Of a stretch of DNA of 64,000 bases, positions 42,368 to 49,713 are shown piece after piece. Within the stretch, counting starts at the first letter, position 1; each line of letters opens with the position of its first letter. The translations under genes and the position numbers were made by a program. The notes beneath the pieces are model-generated. The model saw only the letters and a list, made by a program, of their open reading frames with translations, was not told the DNA's origin and made no database searches. Source of the stretch: Callipepla californica brunnescens (lineage: Eukaryota > Chordata > Aves > Galliformes > Odontophoridae); contig JALIRH010000023.1 of the NCBI GenBank assembly GCA_023055505.1, positions 6,206,423-6,270,422 of the forward strand, given 5' to 3'.

Positions 42368-42540
42368 CTGTGAGAGAGAAGCCTTTAATTGCTTTAACAA
42401 CTTCCTGAGGCTCTTGCTACCAGGCTTCGATAGGCTAAGTACGAAATGAAGGCTGTCACAGATGCAACGAGTGTGACACCACGTAGGAAAAAGCTCAGTG
42501 GATTTTGAATCTATTAATTGTGATGCGACTTTTTAAGTGA

Positions 42541-42545
42541 CAAGT
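42541..42545. repeat. Target-site duplication (left copy), CAAGT
   Basis: CAAGT directly precedes the left LTR and recurs at 50415-50419 directly after the right LTR. A 5-bp duplication is usual for class III and for many class I endogenous retroviruses. Confidence 0.93.
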
Positions 42546-43246
42546 TGTCACGCTCCAATATAAAGGAGGGAGACGAGGTTCTTTGATTATGTGTATACCC
42601 GATGGCGAGATTAAGACACAACGGGTCAAATGTTAGCCCAACCAGTTTATTACAATTACTAGTTGCTTAGGGATATGGGGAAGGGAAGGTGAGCGATAGA
42701 AAAGGGATAAAAAGCAAGGAGTCTTGATAGAAAGCAAGAGAGATATAATCACCACCGTGGGTCCAACGAGGTTCGTAGTCACAGGAACTCGTCTGGTCAC
42801 CGCGGTGGATGGGAGATGGCAGCAAGCAGGCCTCAGGGTCCGTCTTCGGGAGTTCTCCTCAAAGATTTTCTCTCTGGGAGTTCTTCTCCAAAATCCTTGG
42901 TTCGGTGAAGGTCTTTTTATCCCCCATTTCTCAGGTGTTTTTTCCTTTTCTCTTGGTTTGTGTGACATGTCTGGCCTAACAGATAAGCCAGCAGCGGATG
43001 TTGCCTTTCTTGCCATGCAGGAGCATTGTCTTTCTGTGGTGGTCAGCTTCTCCAAGCCGTACCCCCCCGGAAAGGACTATTTGCACCTATTTCTGCTTAT
43101 CTTTACAACCATAAGCAGAGACAATGAGGCACCATAACACCCATCTGGGTAACCGGCAGTTATCAGTCAGAGTCTTGTCAGCAGAAAAGGCCTTACGAAG
43201 CAAGCTTTGAGACAAAAGAAGGGAAAAACAGATTCTGTCTTTCACA
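42546..43246 (-). repeat. 3' LTR of the provirus (701 bp)
   Basis: Starts TGTCACGC and ends TTTCACA on the + strand (element sense TGTGAAAG to GTGACA). It appears identical to 49714-50414. In the sense direction it has a TATA-like GATAAAAAG at 42913-42921 and a polyadenylation signal AATAAA at 42646-42651. By these marks U3 is about 355 bp, R about 260 and U5 about 85. Open frames of 140 codons (sense, 42633-43055) and 137 codons (antisense, 42724-43137) overlap inside it. Confidence 0.96.
42646..42651 (-). terminator. LTR polyadenylation signal AATAAA (3' LTR)
   Basis: The minus strand reads AATAAACTGGTTGG, followed about 25 bases on by a GT-rich CCGTTGTGTC. This would end the proviral RNA. 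Because the element is sense to PAM, it could also end a PAM primary transcript. The same signal is at 49814-49819 in the 5' LTR. Confidence 0.7.
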
Positions 43247-43380
43247 CCACCCGGTGGCTCAAAGATTGCTTGAAACTGATCTGTAAACATTCATCCACGG
43301 TGGTGAGGATAGGAGGGGAAAAAAAAAAACAAAAACAAGCATAAGGGAAAGAGGGGTGGGAGATAAGGGAGAGTTAAAAG
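43247..43380 (-). other. Region between env remnant and 3' LTR, with an atypical polypurine tract
   Basis: In the sense direction the bases just before the 3' LTR are GAGCCACCGGGTGG, a poor polypurine tract. Further upstream the sense strand is strikingly pyrimidine-rich (43304-43380), including a T11 run and CCCCTCC blocks. The octamer CCGGGTGG also occurs at 43592-43599. Confidence 0.6.
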
Positions 43381-43772
43381 TTATACAATTGTTATAAAGG
43401 ATTTCTTGGACTTGGTTACAAATGTTGCTCTAATCTCTTGGATTTGCCCATCATCAGTTGAAGCAGTTACAATATGCATTGAAGATACAACACGTTGAAT
43501 ACGTTGAATAAAACACGGAATCATACAAGGAATAAACAAAAGAGTTGCAACAACACACAATAGATAAAATAGAATACGTTTCACCCGTGGGCCACCCGGA
43601 GGCCGGAAAAAAAAAAAGATAAAAGATCAGCGTCTAGGTTTTTCCAGGTTTGGACAGGAACGTGGACAATTTGTTTAACAACTTTCATTCAATTTGCCAC
43701 AAACAACCTATTCCTTAACAACAAACCAAGCACTAACTGGTTTTGCAATGCCATTATCAGTACTTGTTGCAT
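43381..43772 (-). pseudogene. env: Broken env remnant (transmembrane subunit)
   Basis: The last 67 codons (43381-43584) encode a hydrophobic segment (ILFYLLCVVATLLFIPCMI), a Cys-rich juxtamembrane IPCF motif, then QRIQRVV and a polar tail, the layout of a retroviral transmembrane anchor and cytoplasmic tail. Upstream is a fragment with LQNQLVLGLLL, resembling the heptad/immunosuppressive-region part of TM. The two are separated by a stop at 43689-43691 and a frame break at the 11-base homopolymer 43607-43617. No initiator, fusion peptide or surface subunit was recognised. Env cannot be made from this copy. The identification is by pattern only, with no alignment run. Confidence 0.6.
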
Positions 43773-44292
43773 TTGTGATTTTAATTCTCAGAAAGCATAT
43801 AATCTAGTATAATTTAACAATACGTGGATTTGCCATGTAATATTTTCAAAGATCATTTGGTGTTTTGCCAGGATGATAGATGGAACAAATAGGTTTTCTA
43901 ATAGGCTGAGTGAAGGTATAACTTCACCACACTGCAACACTGCATGTTGCTTCAAGATTAAATATGAGCAGAATTGTTATTTAAACATCTCAAAAGCAAT
44001 TGAAATACTGAGAGATATACTAGTTTGGCAAGTTCAAGTATTGTTATAATCTATAGAAATTTCATGGGATAGCGTCTTTAGGATATCCCATAATATTAAA
44101 CATCAGAGAAACATACACAGAAACATACACTTTACTTAACAAAACATAGACACTTTCCAACAACCATGTTTTGGATGGAACTCCTGAACTGATGTTAAAA
44201 TAAACATCTCTCTGACACTAAAAAGCATCAACAACATAATGGGTTTCTTTTTTCTGACAAATATTAGATAGGTCCCTTGGTTAATTTTCAAA

Positions 44293-44323
<31 letters not shown>

Positions 44324-44695
44324 GGAAGTTGGAAACACCATAACGGAGTTACATGCAATTCATAATCAGTTTGATAAAAGGGGTAGAAGAAGGGATCAAA
44401 AGGAATGGCATTACTGTGCAGGGAGTAGCCAGTAAGCCAGCAAAACCTGTTAAAACTCAAACCCAAGCGTGAAGTTTAACAGACCTAAAGACAACACCCA
44501 CACCCACAACAACCTGAAACGTGATACTATGCAACCAAAATACAGTTCATTCAGCGTTCTAGTATGATCAGTTCTTTAATATTTGTCCCAAAACACAAAT
44601 GATTAAAGTCAGCTGTATTCAGTCGAGGTCCAACGGGGGTCTTCTGTAAGACAAAACAGGACATAGGCTTGCCCTTTTGGGGCTTGTTAATATGG
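43773..44695 (-). other. Decayed region between pol and the env remnant
   Basis: About 0.9 kb with no open frame beyond about 70 codons, in the place where an env surface subunit would lie. One 72-codon frame (44551-44769) starts inside the end of pol in another frame, as env starts often do, but I see no signal peptide in it. It contains a 28-base homopolymer at 44295-44322. Confidence 0.6.
44295..44322. repeat. T28 homopolymer inside the provirus (A28 in element sense)
   Basis: Twenty-eight T on the + strand. In the sense direction it is an A tract between CTTCCT and GGTTTG, in the decayed env region. Confidence 0.95.
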
Positions 44696-47600
44696 TTAAA
44701 ATGAGGGAATAATCCAGCGAGTGTTAATTTTATATTCCTTTTCCCGGGCATCCTTAGCTTTCCAAGCATATTTGTTAAGGGGTTCTGTTAGGGTTAGGGG
44801 AACTGTCCCCACATTAGGCAAATCAACTAACACAGGCTGGCCAGGAAGATAAGAGGTTTTCCCTTGCTTATCTGCATCCGGCCCAAGAGTAATGGGCAGA
44901 AGTGGTGGGGCCTTGGGACAGAAGGCGTTAAATCGAGGACAGCCATTAACCCCCCAGCGATCATTAACTCTTCTGACTGCGTCAGAAGTGCGAGTAGTCC
45001 AATTTGGTTTTTCTGGTTTCAGAAATTTCTTAAGGAGTCCATTGGATCGTTCCACAATGCCATTAGCCTGGGGGTAATAGGGAGTGTGAAAGATCCAGCA
45101 AATGCCTTCCTCTCTGGCCCATTCTTGCACTACCCCTGCAGTGAAATGGGAGCCGTTGTCTGACTGAATGGAACTGGGTTTCGGCAGAATGCTAAACCAT
45201 TTCTTTAAAGCCTTTACAGTATTCTCCCCTGTTGCTCGAGGGAAGGATTCTGCTTGTAAAAGTCCAGAGACTATCTCCACCCCTACTAACACATACTGTT
45301 TGTTTTCAGATTTTCGGAAGGGGCCAATATAATCAATTTGCCATGTCTCCCAAATATGTTTTCCTTCTCTTAAATGGAGAGGGATATCTTGTAAGGGGTG
45401 TCTATCCAAACGAGTGCGGCATAGTTCACAGGCAGAAATGCAAGTGCGGCATTGTTCCCTGGTAACAGGCCAGCCACGAGCTTGAGCTTCACGGTACAGA
45501 TCAAGAGCACCACTATGCCCTCTTTTTACATGTAACCATTCAATAAGTCTTTCCCAGTTATCACTTCCTGGTTCTCCCTGTCGTAATGGAGCAATCCTGG
45601 CTAATTCATCTGCTTTATTATTCCACTGACTTGCAGGGTCCCCATCTTCTTGGTGGGATGCAACCCATGCAACTGAAAATTGTCCTGTTTTGGCAATAGC
45701 AAAAATCTCCTGCCACTTGTCTTTCTGCCAGACTGGGACACGATTAACTTCCCAACCATTTTGCTCCCAGAAAGGAAGCCATTCTGTACAACCTTTGAAG
45801 ACAGCATATGAATCAGTGTAAATATGCACACGAACAGTGGACTGTGATTCATGCTGGAATACGCTCCATACTGCTATCAGCTCCCCAACCTGAGCACTAC
45901 CTTCCCCTTCAGTGATAATAGTGAAATTAGTCCCTATCTGTAAGGCTACAGCACGATATTTCCATACTTTTCCTTCACGTTTGGCAGAGGCATCTGTAAA
46001 CCAAACATTCTGCAACTCATCTGAGTAGGGGGGGGCAATCTGGATAACAGAGGGAAGATCAGTATCAGAGGTCGAAAGAATATCATCCTGGATAGCGAGT
46101 GTTTTTGGAGCTCCTTCTGTGACTGTAAAGATATTACAATAGTGTTCAATCTGTGCATACCACTTTCGGACAGAAGCACGCTGTGCCACCCCATCAGGAG
46201 GAGGGGTGCCAGATATTACAGACTTGATAATCTTAAATGGACCCCTTAGTATTATAGGCTGCTGTCGAATAGTCCTCTCAGCTTCTCGCAAAGCTAGGCT
46301 GACAACAAACAGACCCTTTTCCAGCTGAGAGTATCGCTTCTCTGCATCCTTAAAGCTGCGGGAATAGAATCCAATAGGTCTCACAGGACCTTCTGGACCC
46401 TTTTGCCAGAGATGTATAGACAATCCTGAGTGAGCAAATCCCCATTCTATTTGTACAGGGTCAGAGGGGTGGATAGGACCTAAGGACTGGTGGGTGATAG
46501 CTTCAAAAATCAGAAGCTGCAAAGCTTCTTCCTGAACTGAAGTCCATTCCCATGACGCTCCCTTCCGCAGCAAGTCATACAGTGGACGGGCAATAATAGA
46601 AAAGTCAGGGATATGTTTTCTCCAAAATACTAGAAGTCCAAGAACATGCTGTAATTCTTTTTTATTCTCTGGCATTTTAAGTTGATCTAAGGCTGAGAGG
46701 GTATCCTGCGGAATGCAGGCCATACCACCCTTCCACCAGATACCCAAGAATTTTACTTCAGCAGCCGGAGACTGAATTTTATCTGGAGGAATAGACAAAC
46801 CTAGTCCTTCTAAATGCTTTATTATTCTATCATGCATTGTTTTTACTGCTATCAACTGGTCTCCTCCTATGAGGATATCGTCGATGTATTGATAAATCTT
46901 AACTCCTTCTTCCAGGGGTATCTGTTCAAGCTCCTGTGCCAGTGCATGGTGAGCCAAAGTCGGAGAGTGTTTATACCCCTGGGGGAGACGGGTGAAAGTA
47001 TACTGCTGCCCCTCCCATGTAAAAGCAAAACGGAGTTGGTCATCAGGATGCAGGGGGACCATAAAGAACATGTCCTTAACATCAATAGTGGCCATAATAG
47101 GATGAGCTTGCTCTTGGATAGCTGCTATCAATTCAGAAATGTTAGGTACAGCTGCAGTTAACGGTCCAGTGTTAGCATTTAGCTTGCGGTAATCAACAGT
47201 CAGCCTCCATTTGCCATTCGGTTTTCTAACAGGCCACACTGGAGAGTTAAACGGGGAGTGAGTGGATATCACAACTCCCTGCTCCTTTAATTCTGCCAGC
47301 ACTGGGCCAATACCACTACGTGCCCCCAAGGGTAAAGGATAAGGTTTCACAGAGGTCAGATGGGAGGGGGGAAGCCGAGGTGCTATTTGCAGGAGACGAA
47401 TGTTTAGAGTGGGGGTGCCAAACACCCAGCTCCCTCCCTGGTCATCTGTCCAGCTTCTACCCTTCAAAATATCTAATCCTAACAAATTAAGGGGATATTT
47501 CCCCACAACCATGGAGATTTCTTGCGCTACTTCCTCTCCAGGCAATCGCAATCTCACTGTTGCCATGGCCTGAGAGTGCACACCCCCCAAGGCATCTGCT

Positions 47601-47815
47601 ACAAACATTTTCCTACGAGAAAGTGTCACACCAGCACGGTCAGCATCCTCTGTTTTAATAGCAGAGATCTGTGCTCCTGTATCTACCAGAAATGTCAGTG
47701 GAACCAGTTTAGGTTCAACAATGCATGTGATTAACAGATCGTTTCCTTTAGTTGTGAGCTTTCTAATGTGCATCCACCCTTCACCCCCCCGCTCACTTGA
47801 AAGGGGCGAAGGCAT
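44696..47815 (-). CDS. pol: Retroviral pro-pol polyprotein: protease, reverse transcriptase, RNase H, integrase
   Basis: 1039 codons without interruption. The protease has DTGAQ at residues 45-49 and LLGLDIL at 111-117. RT has a TIDVKD aspartate at 245, LPQG at 277-280 and the YIDD catalytic motif at 310-313. RNase H has Asp608, Glu645, Asp668 and Asp736. Integrase has a His762/His767-Cys796/Cys799 zinc site and a D,D35E triad at 828, 886 and 922, with a C-terminal domain after it. No dUTPase was seen. The SPVWPVRK and VDYRKLN style of RT suggests class III. The listed ATG overlaps the gag stop (TAATG). Translation more likely enters by -1 frameshift, the frame being open back to the stop at 47879. 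The absence of breaks and missing residues is compatible with recent activity. Confidence 0.95.
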   Translation of the reverse strand: MPSPLSSERGGEGWMHIRKLTTKGNDLLITCIVEPKLVPLTFLVDTGAQISAIKTEDADRAGVTLSRRKMFVADALGGVHSQAMATVRLRLPGEEVAQEISMVVGKYPLNLLGLDILKGRSWTDDQGGSWVFGTPTLNIRLLQIAPRLPPSHLTSVKPYPLPLGARSGIGPVLAELKEQGVVISTHSPFNSPVWPVRKPNGKWRLTVDYRKLNANTGPLTAAVPNISELIAAIQEQAHPIMATIDVKDMFFMVPLHPDDQLRFAFTWEGQQYTFTRLPQGYKHSPTLAHHALAQELEQIPLEEGVKIYQYIDDILIGGDQLIAVKTMHDRIIKHLEGLGLSIPPDKIQSPAAEVKFLGIWWKGGMACIPQDTLSALDQLKMPENKKELQHVLGLLVFWRKHIPDFSIIARPLYDLLRKGASWEWTSVQEEALQLLIFEAITHQSLGPIHPSDPVQIEWGFAHSGLSIHLWQKGPEGPVRPIGFYSRSFKDAEKRYSQLEKGLFVVSLALREAERTIRQQPIILRGPFKIIKSVISGTPPPDGVAQRASVRKWYAQIEHYCNIFTVTEGAPKTLAIQDDILSTSDTDLPSVIQIAPPYSDELQNVWFTDASAKREGKVWKYRAVALQIGTNFTIITEGEGSAQVGELIAVWSVFQHESQSTVRVHIYTDSYAVFKGCTEWLPFWEQNGWEVNRVPVWQKDKWQEIFAIAKTGQFSVAWVASHQEDGDPASQWNNKADELARIAPLRQGEPGSDNWERLIEWLHVKRGHSGALDLYREAQARGWPVTREQCRTCISACELCRTRLDRHPLQDIPLHLREGKHIWETWQIDYIGPFRKSENKQYVLVGVEIVSGLLQAESFPRATGENTVKALKKWFSILPKPSSIQSDNGSHFTAGVVQEWAREEGICWIFHTPYYPQANGIVERSNGLLKKFLKPEKPNWTTRTSDAVRRVNDRWGVNGCPRFNAFCPKAPPLLPITLGPDADKQGKTSYLPGQPVLVDLPNVGTVPLTLTEPLNKYAWKAKDAREKEYKINTRWIIPSF
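47779..47811 (-). promoter_or_regulatory. Stem-loop downstream of the frameshift site
   Basis: In the sense direction CTTCGCCCC (47803-47811) pairs with GGGGTGAAG (47779-47787) in nine base pairs including one G-U, with a 15-base loop. It begins six bases after the slippery heptamer, the spacing needed for a stimulatory structure. A pseudoknot with downstream GAAAG is possible but not shown. Confidence 0.75.
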
Positions 47816-49344
47816 TAGTTTCCCTGCTCTCCTAGTGCCTGTGCGGATTCCAAAGGAGGGGCACTTGGAAGTGAAATGTCACTTCTTTCAGGTTTTTGTT
47901 TTGGCCATCCATGAACTAGCTTCTCTAACCTGTCTGTAGATAATCCATCCATTAATCCTCGTGGAATACCCTCCTGACAGCCCAGCGCCCAAAGACTATT
48001 ACGTTTATGATCTATATTTCGACCACTAGGTTTCACTGAAAATGAGACCCTATTAGATCCATTGTGCTCTAGATAGGATAGAGGAAGGGTCGAACTAGCC
48101 ACTGTGCGTCTCATTCCCCTTGTTTCCATTTTGCTAGAGAGAGAAGTCACTGGTCCATATTTTCTCCCATAGTTAATTAATTCTTGGGCAACCTCCCCCC
48201 ACGTCCATGCTTTGTACCCTGACTGCAAGTGGTTAGGGGTTGCTGCTCCTTCTAACGCTGCCTGAATTCTTTCTCCTTGAGGCATAGCCTGTATTTTTCC
48301 TTGCAGTTGTATACCCATAGGTTTTAATGATTCAGGAAGCCCCCTAATTAAAGGAGTCATCCTCTCAGGATCAACAGGAATCATCATAGGTGATTCATGA
48401 TGTGGCTGCAGCTTTCTATCATACATCATTTGCAGACAAGCAGCCTTTTGAACGCTTTCTACTAATTGATCAACTGTCCCAGTAATAGCAAGGGGGTCTC
48501 CCCTTTCTAGAGGGTTAAGACCACCTGCCCAATAGGCAGCTCTCTGTGTGAGGGACCAGGGAGCACGATTGTTGCCAGTAGTTAAAAATACTCCTGGTCC
48601 CCAATAACCTTCAGCTTCCTTCTCAGTTAACAGTATTTGGTCTCCACCACTGAGACTAACTCTCCATACATACTCCGTTTCTGATTCTTTTGGAGAACGA
48701 CTAAAATCTCTTTTCAGTTTTGCTAGCTCAGTAGCAGAGAAAGGGGTTTCTTTAATGTTCATTTGAGGATCTAAATCCTCGCCATTATCATATGAATACT
48801 CAGTTTTTATTAAAGGACGCAACTGAGCTGGAGGAGCTCCTAATTTGTCAATATTTGCCTTCAAACTTTGCAATTCCTCCCTTGGATAAGTTTTCTCTTG
48901 AGATGCACTACTATCACTAGCATCCTTACCCATTAACACTTCCCTTAAAACCATTTGCAACAAATCAGAATTATGTTTTTCTCTTTCTAATTGCTCTTCT
49001 AGGTTTACAATTTGATTTTGCAGAGCTTTTATCAATTCCTGACTTACTTTAACTGATTCTTGCAGCGCTTGTAAAGCTTGGCTTTCTGCTTTAAGCTGCT
49101 GGTCACGGAATTCTATGGCTGCAACCAGAGCCGAACCCAATACTGCACAAATAAATGCCTTTCCTTTTCCAGCTCGGGTACGGGCGTTTTTCTGCAGGAC
49201 ATTAATACGGTCTGAGATACTCTGCAGGTTATGCCAGTTTTGCCGTGCCCAGTCTACCCCTGTAAAGGAGGGTCTGGCACCATATCTTTCTAAGAGGTCA
49301 AATAATACATCTTCACCTTTCATTGTGGTTACACTGTCGCACAT
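47815..49344 (-). CDS. gag: Retroviral Gag polyprotein
   Basis: 509 codons, open throughout, beginning about 370 bases after the 5' LTR and ending in GGA AAC TAA. A hydrophobic stretch AFICAVLGSALVAA (63-76) is followed by a long predicted coiled coil (about 84-140). A central part rich in aromatic residues (about 225-400) probably includes the capsid, and PSAP at 493-496 is a possible ESCRT-binding late motif. No CCHC zinc knuckle is present, which fits class III Gag rather than alpha- or betaretroviral Gag. An alternative start at Met8 exists. Gag assignment rests on position, length and the frameshift junction with pol. Subdomain limits are inference. Confidence 0.9.
   Translation of the reverse strand: MCDSVTTMKGEDVLFDLLERYGARPSFTGVDWARQNWHNLQSISDRINVLQKNARTRAGKGKAFICAVLGSALVAAIEFRDQQLKAESQALQALQESVKVSQELIKALQNQIVNLEEQLEREKHNSDLLQMVLREVLMGKDASDSSASQEKTYPREELQSLKANIDKLGAPPAQLRPLIKTEYSYDNGEDLDPQMNIKETPFSATELAKLKRDFSRSPKESETEYVWRVSLSGGDQILLTEKEAEGYWGPGVFLTTGNNRAPWSLTQRAAYWAGGLNPLERGDPLAITGTVDQLVESVQKAACLQMMYDRKLQPHHESPMMIPVDPERMTPLIRGLPESLKPMGIQLQGKIQAMPQGERIQAALEGAATPNHLQSGYKAWTWGEVAQELINYGRKYGPVTSLSSKMETRGMRRTVASSTLPLSYLEHNGSNRVSFSVKPSGRNIDHKRNSLWALGCQEGIPRGLMDGLSTDRLEKLVHGWPKQKPERSDISLPSAPPLESAQALGEQGN
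47818..47824 (-). promoter_or_regulatory. -1 ribosomal frameshift slippery site GGGAAAC
   Basis: The sense strand reads G GGA AAC immediately followed by the gag stop TAA. The heptamer is in the right register relative to the gag frame (X XXY YYZ), and a -1 slip enters exactly the pro-pol frame, which is open from the stop at 47879. GGGAAAC is a known retroviral shift heptamer. A stem follows after six bases. Confidence 0.92.
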
Positions 49345-49688
49345 TTCTCAGTACCCAGAAAAAAGTCTATACTGAGGGAGAGGAAATACTCAACAGCTCA
49401 ATTAATGCCTCGCTTCCCCCACCCAGGGAGGTACAAAGCACCTATTAAGCAAATGCAAATACTGTTTCAATCACTTCTCTAAGAGGTGCACACAAAAAGG
49501 TTCAAATTTCTAAAAACACTAAGTGCAGAGATGTCTTCCTGAGGAGACACATACGTGCGTGCCCAGGAGGTATACACACAAAAGTTTCTAGAAGCTATCT
49601 TCCTGGAGAGGCGCCGCAGCTCCAGGAGGTACACACAAGGAAAACCATTCAGATTACGTCTGGAAGGGCAACACTCTCACTGTCGGGT
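49345..49688 (-). other. gag leader with degenerate repeats and an acceptor-like site
   Basis: The untranslated leader between the primer site and gag. It contains three related copies of a sense motif close to GTGTGTACCTCCTGG (near 49483, 49566 and 49625) within 49481-49646, and a splice-acceptor-like TTTCCTCTCCCTCAG ending at 49372, 28 bases before the gag ATG. The leader probably carries packaging and dimerisation signals. That is inference from position. Confidence 0.6.
49481..49646 (-). repeat. Degenerate tandem repeat in the gag leader (about 2.4 units)
   Basis: On the + strand the units begin AAGAGGTGCACACAAAAAGG, AGGAGGTATACACACAAAAG and AGGAGGTACACACAAGG. The first two also share a later CTTCCTGAGGAG/CTTCCTGGAGAG block. 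Unit lengths are about 60-85 bases. Confidence 0.7.
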
Positions 49689-49706
49689 ATCCTGCCGACT
49701 ACGCCA
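49689..49706 (-). promoter_or_regulatory. Primer-binding site complementary to tRNA-Ser
   Basis: The sense strand reads TGGCGTAGTCGGCAGGAT, seven bases downstream of the 5' LTR. Its complement ends in CGACTACGCCA, matching the acceptor stem, discriminator G and CCA of vertebrate serine tRNA with GTAGTCG at its 5' end. The match covers 18 of 18 bases by recall of that tRNA. Confidence 0.85.
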
Positions 49707-49713
49707 TTAAAAA

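Larger units (their letters stand above)
16322..42540 (-). other. Probable PAM intron 1 or 5' flank, left of the provirus
   Basis: About 26 kb without a recognised gene. It contains CR1 fragments at 21126, 29735, 30795 and 34358, homopolymer runs at 28902-28925 and 35965-35991, GC-richer islands at 22014-22470 and 36950-37560, and a perfect foldback at 41213-41279. No CpG island or obvious promoter was seen. Short open frames occur at the density expected by chance. Confidence 0.6.

Noticed and set aside
44864..47161. Open frames on the + strand opposite pol (up to 115 codons)
   Set aside because: Shadows of the long pol frame, with no motif of their own.
49115..49375. 86-codon + strand frame opposite gag start
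   Set aside because: Shadow frame with low-information peptide and no regulatory context.
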